Of a stretch of DNA of 64,000 nt, positions 55,336-64,000 are shown piece after piece. Under the pieces are notes generated by a model, which saw only the letters and a list, made by a program, of their open reading frames with translations, ran no database searches and was not told the origin of the DNA. Position numbers and translations under genes: made by a program. Within the stretch, counting starts at the first letter, position 1. Each line of letters starts with the position of its first letter. The DNA comes from Chlorops oryzae (Eukaryota > Arthropoda > Insecta > Diptera > Chloropidae): assembly GCA_020466095.1 (NCBI GenBank), contig CM035806.1:137951599-138015598 (forward strand). The letters are read 5' to 3'.

Positions 55336-55611
55336 TATGTATGTTAGACGTTTCTAAATCAAAGTGAAATCGCAATTCGTTTATATCACATAGAACACAA
55401 TAATTTACGAACGACGTAGTGGCGACCGCCAAAAACGGATTGCAGATTTGAAATCAGGAGGTAATTCTACGTATATGTACCAAATTCATCAAAATCCTAG
55501 AAACGGCCAGCAACTAGAATTATGCCGAACTTACCGTGTCGCTCGCATGCCTTGTCGCATAATATGAACCGCGACTAATTTGTTGAACGACCCTATGTAA
55601 ACGGCCGCACT

Positions 55612-55909
55612 TCTGTATTGATTCATGTTTTATCATGTATAAATTCCAATCCTGGTTATGTGGCAACTACTAAAGTGTCAAAATAAATTAATTCTAAGTG
55701 AGATTTCAGGCAATTTTCAAAATTCGATACCTTCTAAACTAGACTCGGCGCCCGAAAGCTGATCGCAAATTTAAAAGCGTGCGGTTATTTTACATAAGCT
55801 TGAAAATTCTAGAAACGCCCATAAAGTAAATTTTTTGTGATCTGTAAGAAACTGCCAAATTGAATTGTTTCTGATGTTTTGAGTGCGGTTCTAAATCCTC
55901 CAATCAGTA
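55612..55909. other. Upstream flank of the TEX2-like gene
   Basis: No promoter element could be named. CCAATCAG at 55900-55907 could be a CCAAT box or a splice acceptor. Confidence 0.35.
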
Positions 55910-56188
55910 ATGAAAACGCTAATAATAGAGATTGAAAGAAAAAACAACGACGGAAGCAAAAATCTCAATAAAAAAAACGGCAACAGTGCCCATTGAGCAG
56001 CCAGATACCGAATCCGACTTTGAAAACGAAGCCCTATTAGAAGAAGACGTACAATGGCAGTTTAAATTCGAAGGTTGCGACATCTCCATCTTACGAATCC
56101 ACATTCTCATTACCATCAACATTGTCATCCATATCCGAAAATAGCAGTAGCACTCACTTCAATCAGCTCAGCGGCAACAAAACCCGCT
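55910..56188 (+). other. Probable 5' coding region of the TEX2-like gene, frame unclear
   Basis: Three consecutive stretches read like protein in three different frames. The first is MKTLIIEIERKNNDGSKN from ATG 55910, then PDTESDFENEALLEEDVQW (frame 3), then SPSYESTFSLPSTLSSISEN (frame 1). The exon proper continues in frame 2. Either a short intron or upstream exon is missed, or the assembly has indels here, or the 5' end is mutated. Confidence 0.45.
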
Positions 56189-56881
56189 ATGTCCAAGGAA
56201 ACTAGTCCGCAACAACGAAACATGACAGTTTCCTTTTTGCGGAACAGGCGCAGAAAAAAGGATGATGAAGTTGAAATGACAGCACCTGCATCATCACCAA
56301 TGTCCGGCGAAATAATTCCCATTGCAACAACTTCCAAGGATGAAAAGGAGAAGAAGAAAAAGGGTATCATTGCCGAGAAGAAACAAATTGAAATAGAATC
56401 GGGTGTCGAAATGCTTGAAGGCATGACACCACAAACGGATACGGACAAGGGAGCAACAAAAAAAGAAAAATCGTTTGTTTTACAATATGACTCAGAAGTA
56501 GACTCCTTATTGTCTCAAATTATTGATGAAGAACCCATAACATTCCTTAAATATGATAGTTTAAAGGCTATACCTGAAACTGAGAAATTTTCAGCCAAAC
56601 CGAAAACCTCAAAAGAAACATTCGATATTTTAAGCTTGCATCCATTGGCGGCGATCGCTTGCCTTAGTGCATTACTAATAATTCCGATAAATGATTTCAT
56701 TCGAGGTGTTCTTGCTGCTTTTCTTGGTGTTTTCACTCTCGAAACGGCAACAAGCCTCATCAATAATTATATAATCGCTAATCCTGTGCAGAAAAAGGCT
56801 TTCAAGATACCCAATTATGATAAAATGTCTATTTTGGAAGTGCCCCCCGTTGAAGAACACACTATTGTTAAAAGATATTCG
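56189..56881 (+). CDS. TEX2-like lipid-transfer protein, first clear coding exon
   Basis: This exon starts the TEX2-like gene, related to human TEX2, yeast Nvj2 and Drosophila CG43367 as I recall it. These are ER membrane proteins that carry lipids at contact sites through an SMP domain. From ATG 56189 the twelve exons listed here join in phase to 938 codons. This exon encodes a basic/acidic segment (LRNRRRKKDDEVE; KDEKEKKKK), an FVLQYDSEVDSLLSQIIDEE block, and two hydrophobic segments at residues of about 150-205 (HPLAAIACLSALLIIPINDF; GVLAAFLGVFTLETATSLI), probably the ER membrane hairpin. It ends TAT TCG|gtgagt, phase 0. The choice of ATG 56189 is arbitrary because the frame is open upstream to 56075. 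Confidence 0.82.
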
Positions 56882-56944
56882 GTGAGTAAAGTTGCGTTCG
56901 TAACTCCAATGTGAATACTATGTTATATCATTCTATGTTTAAAG

Positions 56945-57026
56945 GGTTGGATGAATGAGTTAAACAGCTATGATCCGAACAATTACCATGTAAGCATGAC
57001 AAAATCTGTTTATGTAAAGTTAGATG
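56945..57026 (+). CDS. TEX2-like, exon 2
   Basis: GGTTGGATGAATGAGTTAAA opens the PH-like domain (GWMNELNSYDPNNYHV), matching the TEX2 wording for this position. It ends GAT G|gtgag in phase 1. Confidence 0.82.
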
Positions 57027-57085
57027 GTGAGTGGCAAGAACAACCAATTTAAGAGCAATATAACTCCCTTTATGCGCATTTTCAG

Positions 57086-57248
57086 GCACAATACTACGTC
57101 TTTCATCGACAGCCGCACGAATACCAAAAAAGATAATGTGGAATGAACCGCCCATTGATCTGTCAACCATCGATTTCTTTGATCATCGAGTATACGATTT
57201 GCTCAATTGCCGTGTCGAGCTTTTACCTATTGGCTTGGCTCGCAAAAG
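57086..57248 (+). CDS. TEX2-like, exon 3
   Basis: The exon follows ttttcag, in phase with exon 2. It encodes LRLSSTAARIPKKIMWNEPP and a DLLNCRVELLPIGLARKR block of the PH-like domain. Phase 2 at the donor gtaacc. Confidence 0.82.
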
Positions 57249-57326
57249 GTAACCAAAGCAATTCATCCGCATTGGCAGGAAATGATGAAAGATTTCTGCT
57301 CTCTATCTGCTTCTCTTAAACTGTAG

Positions 57327-57552
57327 GTATTTCAATCGAAAATATCCTATTCAACTGATCGCACGACAATTGCCGGAAAGCCACTTTTCTGATAGGCCCG
57401 AAAGTGATGAATCACCCAAACAATTGTCTTCGACTCTTAATAAAAAAAATGAAGGGAGCACATCAGAGATAAAAATTCCTTCAACTACTAATATATTTAC
57501 TCAAACGCCTGAAAACGATTCGGATTTCGGAACCTCAATACTAACTGCCGAT
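57327..57552 (+). CDS. TEX2-like, exon 4
   Basis: The exon starts RYFNRKYPIQLIA, the ordered part, then a Ser/Thr/Asn-rich insert (residues of about 335-388) that probably forms a disordered loop in the PH-like domain. Phase 0 at gtaaga. Confidence 0.8.
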
Positions 57553-57617
57553 GTAAGAGTCTTTTAAAATACAATAATTTCGAGGATTTTCTGAAAATAA
57601 TTGTTTGGGATTTTCAG

Positions 57618-57739
57618 CTTCAATCCCTTCATAATTCTGTTCATGCAGCGGAAACTGAAACAAAAGATTTCGTAGTTCCACGTGGTGATGAGGTCCGACT
57701 TTTACTTTTTTCACGTGGTGATCGTGAGAAGGAAGACTG
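57618..57739 (+). CDS. TEX2-like, exon 5
   Basis: It encodes DEVRLLLFSRGDREKEDW, the end of the PH-like domain, where TEX2 proteins keep an REKEDWYRRF block. The Trp codon is split by the following intron (TG|G). Confidence 0.82.
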
Positions 57740-58524
57740 GTGAGCATTTCACATGTAACATTATTTACAAGTCATTATAGCAAGGAAAATTTTTACCGAG
57801 GGTATATTGCGTTTGTGTATTCGTGGGTAACGTTCATGCGTCTGTGTGTCCGTCTGTCTATCCGTATACAGTTTTCTTATCGAAGGAGTTGAGCTATCCA
57901 CTGCGAAATTCAAAAATAAAATAACAAAAGCCGATTGTTAGAAAATGCGGTGAGTTTGGAAAAGGCGAGATTTAGTCCGCGCCCTCTAAATAAAAATGAA
58001 ATTCACACCAAAAAGTGATTTAGTCTCCCCTTATATCCGGCGCCCTGGGCGTTTGCCCCACCACGCCCTACGCAAACGCCGCCACTGCAATGTTGCTTCC
58101 TTTTCCCATTTTTCGCCGCTGATAGGAATGCGGTGCGTAGATTCAGCGGCAAAAAAGGACACAAATATTTAATATGTTTTAGTTTTTAAGCAATTGAATG
58201 TAGCGACTTTTTATGTTAAATATACTTATTACATACTGACACATTACCAGTGAAAAACATCTCACTTATTACTGGAAGTTGGAAATACGATAGAATTGTC
58301 ATAAATATCGTCAATAAAATTGACCTGATTGGGTCATATCGAAGGCTACCTCCACGATTATTGTTTTATTGTTTATTATAAATACCCTACGAACTGCTCT
58401 TACAAAAAAAATTCCCTTGCTAGTAAACAATACTATACAATTCTGAATCAGGCACCATGTTGTCAGGATACATGCTACCTGACTACAGATATCTCATTTC
58501 TATAATTTCGCGTTCGTCCAACAG
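57740..58524. other. TEX2-like intron with mini-me-like remnant
   Basis: At 57838-57905, GTCTGTGTGTCCGTCTGTCT followed by ATCCGTATACAG and GAAGGAGTTGAGCTATC matches, inverted, the core at 9665-9720. It is the same repeat family. Confidence 0.55.
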
Positions 58525-58660
58525 GTATCGTCGTTTTTTGGCTGCTAGTACTAGTGATGTACACGAGCAACTTCTTCGTCTGCCCAATGTCAAAATAGTT
58601 CGTAATACCGACCAGCAAGCACCTGCGAATAAAGCTAGTCAGATATTGACTAATGTTACG
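58525..58660 (+). CDS. TEX2-like, exon 6
   Basis: Starts G TAT CGT CGT after ccaacag, completing W-YRRFLAAS, and ends at GTT ACG|gtcagt, phase 0. The donor GTCAGT is weak but fits. Confidence 0.8.
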
Positions 58661-58721
58661 GTCAGTAAGACAAAAAAAAACATAGCAATTGCTTCCTTAC
58701 TTTTCATACTCACATTTTCAG

Positions 58722-59003
58722 TTCAAGGAACTTCAGCAAAGAGCCTCTATCAGTACAATCGATGAGCCAAAAGGAACTATTAGACCTGTGGGAAGTTCAT
58801 TGACGTCACCAACGGAATCCAACAAGGAACCAGAGGGAAAACTTCAGTCGAGTGATATGTCCGTTAATAAGAATACGCAAGAAATAGATGATGACACTGT
58901 ATTGGTCGAACAGGAGGATGACGAAAGTTATGAAGGATTGATTATGAGTGCCAACGTTTCTCGTAATCCTGTTGATTATGTTCGCTTTATGGCGAATTAT
59001 CAG
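58722..59003 (+). CDS. TEX2-like, exon 7
   Basis: A 94-codon acidic linker (FKELQQRAS..., DDDTVLVEQEDDESYEGL) ends NPVDYVRFMANYQ just before the SMP domain. The 61-bp intron before it is typical of flies. Confidence 0.82.
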
Positions 59004-59112
59004 GTGAATCAGCTAGTATATTTATTCTTATCAAATATTTCAGTTTATATAATATTCAGTATTTTTTATTATTTTCGATTAACTTTCAATTTTCCTTTCA
59101 ATTTTAATGCAG

Positions 59113-59184
59113 AGAGCTTGTAGAACCAATGCGATCCCAGTATTTAAGCATGCGCCTAACAAATTTTCAAAACAAAGCCGAAAA
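59113..59184 (+). CDS. TEX2-like, exon 8
   Basis: Twenty-four basic codons (RACRTNAIPVFKHAPNKFSK) bounded by tgcag and gtatga, phase 0 on both sides. It is small, but its phase fits the neighbours. Confidence 0.7.
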
Positions 59185-59287
59185 GTATGATTTTCATTTC
59201 TTATTGTGTTATTTTACGTTCAGTATTCTGTTAAGTGTTTTCTTCCTACGATTATTACGTTCACGTCGTTAATTTTTGCACTTGCAG

Positions 59288-59476
59288 CACCGACGGGCAA
59301 AACGCCAGGAAGACGATCTCTGGAAGGGCATCGATCAATCTTTATTCCTCGGTCCATCAGGCAGTGTTGTTTGGGCAAACGTGCTGTTTGGACGGGTGAT
59401 ATATAGTTGCTTGCATGACAGTTCACTAAAACTCAAATTGAAGGATTTACTGCAGCGTAAGCTGAGCTCGGTTAAG
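59288..59476 (+). CDS. TEX2-like, exon 9 (SMP domain start)
   Basis: DDLWKGIDQSLFLGPSGSVV and WANVLFGRVIYSCLHD, then LLQRKLSSVK, form the first part of the SMP lipid-binding domain. Phase 0 at gttagc. Confidence 0.88.
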
Positions 59477-60724
59477 GTTAGCACTAAGGGTTTGGGAAAA
59501 GACTAGTCAAGGCTGGACACTTCTTGGATGACATTGAAAAGCAATATGTATATCTATAGAAATTTTACTCAAGTAGATTGAATTTGAAGGCGGTGCAAAT
59601 CGGTTTGAGAGTATAACATTTAGCCCATGGGAAAGTTTACCGTGTCTTCTCCAGTATAAAATAGCAGTATCCATCTGAATTTTTTTTAGGCCCGTTTTTG
59701 ACTTGGCGTGATACAATACTTTTTTTGAATGCTCCTGCCCTTGATATATGTTCTCGATTATTTTTAATGTCACGCGCTCAAATTGTCAGATTATTCAAAA
59801 ATACCTACACTTTTTGGCGCACTTAAATTATCTTCGACTAAATTGACTCGTTCAAGTTTTTCTGAGAATCTATTTTTATACCCAGCGTGAGCAGGGTATA
59901 TTAGTTTTGTGCGAATCTTGTAACAGCTAGACAATTTTGAAATCTAAAATGTCGATACATTTTTAACATAGATTTTTTATAAAAATGTCAGCTCGAAAAC
60001 TATTTCGAACTATTTAGCTTTTATTAAGCACATATCTACATATATTATACTAAAATACTATTGAGAAATCTGGGGATTAACAGCATTTTTATTGATTAAA
60101 ATATTTTTTAAATTTATATTTTATACTTTGCCATGCGCTTGAATAAGGACTAATATTTTCATTCCTTTTATTTCGATTAACCCTTTCGTTATACTTTTGA
60201 ACCTAATAAGCTTTTTGCTATCTTTTATCACATGGCGGTAGCTTACTTTAATTACGACTTTACTTACTTTGAAAACATACCGGTAGATTTTACTTTTATT
60301 TCGTGCACGCATGAAAATTAGTGTCTTTTATGCGCTGGTGTTTTTCTCCGCGGAAAAAGAAAGTATTCTAAGCATCAATAAAGAAATGAATGTAATGACC
60401 TCTGCTTAAAAATGTTCGAAATTATTACTCCTTTTATATTATCTTCCCAGTGTGCTTAGAAAGACGGCTTTTTTTTTTCAAATCCACACGGAAAAATTCC
60501 CCGGGAATATTTCAAAGGTTTTTAAAACATTATGAACTCTTCCAGAACTAATAAATTTAAGTACAACTGTTTTGGCTTATAACATAGGGAAACTATCTGG
60601 GGCTCCTAAAACTGAATGGGTTTCTGGGACTGCATCTACAGTTTTATATATCTTTTAAACTGAGTAATGAGATAAACAATCATCTTGACTCACTTACACT
60701 TCCCCACTATTTATTTCACCACAG
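59477..60724. other. TEX2-like intron with repeat remnant
   Basis: This is the longest recognised intron of the gene. At 59876-59940, TTTTTATACCCAGCGTGAGC and AGGGTATATTAG resemble the end of a common dipteran helentron-like repeat. Confidence 0.5.
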
Positions 60725-61188
60725 TTGCCCAGCTTCATGGAAAACGTCGAAATAACTCAAATAGACCTAGGTGACGCTTCCCCCCTAATTCACCGTGTCT
60801 CACAACCCATGCTGGATGAACGTGGTACGTGGTTAGATGCCGATATAACGTATGACGGTCTCTGTCAAATCACAGTGACAACCAAGTTGAATTTGATGCG
60901 TCTAAAGCGCTCTTCACGTTCGACAAATCTAGATGCTTCCTCTTATAACGCGACAACAACGACAGCAAATGCTCCACCGCCGATCAATATCATCCCTAGT
61001 GATATAGACACAGCTTCGGGCTTGAGTATAGGCGGCCGGACGGCAGATGTTAGCAGGGAAAATTTCGATGACACTTTCTCCGGTAGTGCAATTTTCGATA
61101 GTGAAGCAGAGAGCTCTGGGGGCTCAGATTCGGATACAGAGAGTCCTACAGGTGTTGGACCAACTAGTGATACTAATACCGCATCCGA
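60725..61188 (+). CDS. TEX2-like, exon 10 (SMP domain)
   Basis: LPSFMENVEITQIDLGDASP and WLDADITYDGLCQITVTTKL are highly conserved SMP blocks. They are followed by a Ser/Asp/Thr-rich insert (about 75 residues). The donor is GA|gtaagt, phase 2. Confidence 0.92.
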
Positions 61189-61247
61189 GTAAGTAGATGG
61201 CTTATTTACTCTGAGGTGACTATTAACAAATCTTTTTTTTTTTTTAG

Positions 61248-61448
61248 AGGAAACGCTCGACGGCTTTTTAGACTTGTTGATCGATTTGCCGCATCGAACC
61301 TATTCCAATATGCAACAGAGATATCGTACGTTCAGCGTGCGATGGAAAATATGAATGCGACCATAACGCTACGAGTGGATCTACGTGGTTTGGTCGGACG
61401 TGGCGTTATCAATTTACCTCCTCCACCTTCGGACCGCATTTGGCTAGC
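61248..61448 (+). CDS. TEX2-like, exon 11 (SMP domain)
   Basis: MENMNATITLRVDLRGLVGR and GVINLPPPPSDRIWLA continue the SMP domain (the NLPPPPSDRIW block is diagnostic). The donor GC|gttagt splits an Ala codon. Confidence 0.92.
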
Positions 61449-61506
61449 GTTAGTACTCTCTTTCTTAATACCGTTATTTCATTTATTTGTATTGAATGGT
61501 CAACAG

Positions 61507-61693
61507 TTTCCGTGGTCCCCCACGCCTGTGGTTGAGTGCAAAGCCCACAGTTGGCGATAAATCGGTTGACTGGTCCATCGTTACAAACGTCATTGAAAGC
61601 AAACTCTGTGATCAGCTGAACAGATATTTGGTGTATCCAAATATGATCGACATTACAATTCCATTTCTTGGGCAGCCCACTTATATGGAGTGA
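61507..61693 (+). CDS. TEX2-like, terminal exon
   Basis: FRGPPRLWLSAKPTVGDKSV, then a helix ending NRYLVYPNMIDITIPFLG, closes the SMP domain. The TGA stop is at 61691-61693. Confidence 0.92.
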
Positions 61694-61779
61694 AGTTCTG
61701 AACATATAGAACTTGTTTCGGTTTTTCAAACCTTTCCCGTCGACTTAAGGACGTAATATAACGGCAGTCCACATCATCA

Positions 61780-61819
<40 letters not shown>

Positions 61820-62320
61820 GTATATATATAGTGTCCGTCACTGAAGTGCTTTTGTTTGTAGGGTCGGTAGAGGGAGTCATGGTGAAAAAAAAAATCGTAT
61901 GGGAAGCATTGAGTCTAAAATGTAATCCTGAGGAGTTACAAAAGGAAGACAAAAATTTGCATTAGTTCGGGAGCCATTTTGGTATGAAAAAGGTCTTTGT
62001 AAAACATGTCTTACAACCGTGCGACATATGTGATATCTTATTTGTGATCTTACCCAGGTGAAATAGGATTTTAAAGCGAAGTTTAATTTTTTTATGTCAT
62101 GAAATTCTAAAAAGAGCAAACTGAGGCATACAAAGGTTAGCAATTTGATCATTTTCTGTAAAAGTAAAATAAGTTTAAATTTCCTTTGTTTTTCTTGAGC
62201 TAAATGAAGTTGAATAAAAAAAAATTGAAGTTCTTTATAAAATCCTATTCTGACTTGGTAAGACCATAAATAAATATGACATATGTACTATGATTTTAAA
62301 GGAAATATTACGGAGATTTA
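61694..62320. repeat. TEX2-like 3' region with (TA)n microsatellite
   Basis: (TA)n with a few interruptions occupies about 61782-61830. No clear poly(A) site could be singled out. Confidence 0.7.
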
Positions 62321-62456
62321 GGCTAGGCGCCGACTCCTCAATTTTCAGTTGGCCAAATTAAATTTGGGTACTTTTAATTCCAAGCCAATTTAAAATTTGT
62401 GGCAAACACACAAATAAAAATTGGCCAACTGAAACTTGAGTAGTCGGCGCCTAGTC
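62321..62456. mobile_element. TTA-flanked 136-bp MITE
   Basis: GGCTAGGCGCCGACT at the left and GACTAGGCGCCGACTACTCA (inverted) at the right begin arms of about 37 bp that share CAGTTGGCCAA. TTA lies on both sides (62318-62320 and 62457-62459). Confidence 0.88.
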
Positions 62457-62459
62457 TTA

Positions 62460-62978
62460 GAAAAACATTATAAAAGTATGTGTTAATACAAGCTTTGTCA
62501 TACCAAACTTTCTCTCAAAGTTAGGAAATGTATAGAAATTTTTTAAAATTTTCACTTTGGAGGCAAAAAATCCTCAAAGTTGCGAATTAGCAAATGAAAA
62601 CTTTATGGCCTGAAAAACGCCTGACAATTGGTTTTTACACTGTACATTTTTTTTTTCTGAAATGCCATGTTTAAGCGTAAACATTTTTCTTTTACAAATT
62701 TACTTTTTCGCATAAAATCTTCTCAGGTTTACATTTTAGACTCCTGGTTTCACATGAGCTGTGCTTCACCATGACCCCCTCTACCAACCCTATAAAGAAA
62801 ATAGTACGGGACATCCTTTATATATTAAGCCCTAACCTCAATAATAACGTCAGCGGCATTTTTCGAAATTTTGTTTTTCGATGCAATTATGTACGTTTGT
62901 GAGTGTTAAATGCATATATCCCTAAAATGTAAAAAGTAAATATTATATATTTAAAAAGATATGGCAATTTGAATTATG
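62460..62978. other. Intergenic, nothing recognised
   Basis: AT-rich sequence without notable ORFs or repeats. Confidence 0.5.
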
Positions 62979-62994
62979 TCGTTAGCGGCATATA

Positions 62995-63081
62995 CATATC
63001 GTCCCCTCAGAAAACGACTGTCGTATGTCCCATAAGAAATACATGCGACATACGACAGTCGTTTTCTGAGGGGACGATATG
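62995..63081. repeat. Perfect 35-bp inverted repeat (hairpin)
   Basis: CATATCGTCCCCTCAGAAAA begins the left arm (62995-63029), and the right arm (63047-63081) is its exact reverse complement. The 17-base loop is CCATAAGAAATACATGC. Weaker outer pairing (CGTTAG at about 62979 with CTAACG at about 63095) extends the structure. Confidence 0.97.
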
Positions 63082-63100
63082 TCACCGCAAAACTAACGAA

Positions 63101-64000
63101 AGCGACAAGAAATCGTATACATACTTACATATATTGAATTATTGAAACAGTGTGTATTACTCAAACTCACATTTTTATTACCATTAACTCTGCGACAATA
63201 AAGAAAAACTACTAACTAAAAATTTAGTTTAAAAAAAAAAGAGCAATTGATACGATTTCATTCATCAGAGAGTTATATTTCAATAAAATCTGGAGTCGTC
63301 GCCGTTATGAGAAAAAAAGTTACTCAAAAATTAGAATTGCATTTAGCATGGGAAAGCATATTGATTTCCAGATTAACAGCGTGTTTTTTCCAAACAGAAA
63401 ACTATGCTTTAAGCACGTATTTATTACCACAGATATGCCTCGAACTGCAGCCTGAGAGATTATCAATGTAGAACAATGCAAAAAATTTAGTTTGCACAAA
63501 TAACACCGAAAACTACCTTATTAAGAAAACGTTTATAATCGTAATGCTTAAGTTTAGCCGAGGTGATGTGTGCGCTTTAGTTTTAAAGTATAACGCGAGA
63601 TAAGAAAAACTCGCAGCATGTTGAAAATAAGGGCGATCAGTGAAGTTGAAGATAGAACCGAACGGTAGAAATTCGTATACAATTTTATTGTCTGTATCTT
63701 AGTTTTAAAATAATTTTGTAGTCAAATTTTTTGCATTTGAAGTGACCGGTTCAACAAATTTCTTGTTTCATCGCAAATCAAAGTTTGTTGGAAAATATTG
63801 CTTTTTACATGTAAGGCAACTGGAATTGTGTACGTTTAATATGAAAAAAATGTATTTGTTCTGTGTTTAATTTAAAGAAAATATGTTGCGTTCCACGTTC
63901 TATGTTGGAAATCTTCAATTCCCTCAGTTTTTCATATTTTAGTTGAGCTTTTCTTAATGTAGCGTGTAAAATCCAGAAGTTGGTTTTATAAGAAATAAAA
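63101..64000. other. Intergenic, nothing recognised
   Basis: A 74-codon plus-strand frame at 63247-63471 has no recognisable family and no conserved context. It is probably chance. Confidence 0.5.

Larger units (their letters stand above)
53498..55611. mobile_element. Possible inverted-repeat element between Rich and TEX2
   Basis: AGTGCGGTCACACACATA at the left and AGTGCGGCCGTTTACATA (inverted) at the right start two arms that stay similar through GTTCATATTA. No target duplication was found. Smaller repeats lie inside. Confidence 0.4.

Noticed and set aside
56125..56448. 107-codon minus-strand frame
   Set aside because: It is antisense to the first TEX2-like exon.
63247..63471. 74-codon plus-strand frame
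   Set aside because: No recognised family, no splice context and no codon pattern distinguishing it from chance.
1..64000. tRNA, rRNA and riboswitch genes
   Set aside because: None of their typical sequence landmarks were found on reading both strands; weakly scored small RNAs could still be missed.

Overview
The window is nuclear DNA of a higher dipteran fly. Three things point there: short GT-AG introns, an AT-rich background, and dipteran-type repeats (mini-me-like (GTCY)n elements, mariner, hAT, BEL/Pao, an Mdg3/micropia-like Gypsy element and RNase-H-bearing non-LTR elements). The host proteins resemble Drosophila orthologues but are clearly diverged. The style of the repeats suggests a tephritid fruit fly; that is inference and the species cannot be fixed from the sequence.

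Host genes, left to right. (1) The last three coding exons of Unc-89/obscurin (+, 1-7125) encode the end of its C-terminal kinase-like domain; the last intron is 6.3 kb and full of transposons. (2) Dcp1 (+, 43758-44846) is a complete single-exon decapping co-activator. (3) Rich/RIC1 (-, 48987-53354) is a complete 1455-codon single-exon subunit of the Rab6 GEF. (4) A TEX2-like SMP-domain lipid-transfer protein (+, about 55.9-61.69 kb) has twelve coding exons recognised by homology and matching splice phases; its extreme 5' end shows reading-frame conflicts. Dcp1 and Rich are convergent; Rich and the TEX2 gene are divergent.

Between Unc-89 and Dcp1 lie about 36 kb of layered mobile elements. 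Inside the Unc-89 intron a mariner sits within a 5'-truncated RNase-H non-LTR element, and both have target-site duplications. From 9.8 to 26.2 kb there is a decayed Gypsy element with both LTRs, followed by a Pao-like relic (+) split by an antisense 8.3-kb BEL/Pao element (-). The antisense element carries an open reading frame downstream of integrase that repeats the Gag zinc-knuckle module; this is the most interesting signal in the window. The Pao relic ends in tandem 386-bp LTR repeats. From 27.2 to 29.3 kb a hAT-type element holds two further nested non-autonomous elements. From 35.4 to 40.9 kb an antisense non-LTR element is interrupted by a mini-me-like element made of a GTCT microsatellite and about ten 100-bp satellite units.

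Near and between the last genes there are TTA-flanked fold-back MITEs (31.4, 41.2 and 62.3 kb, with one probable at 54.8 kb), a 1-kb hAT-type fold-back element with an exact 8-bp duplication (47.4 kb), and a perfect 35-bp hairpin (63.0 kb). No tRNA, rRNA or CRISPR was seen. Transposon coding regions are nearly all broken by stops, frameshifts or deletions and are annotated as relics.
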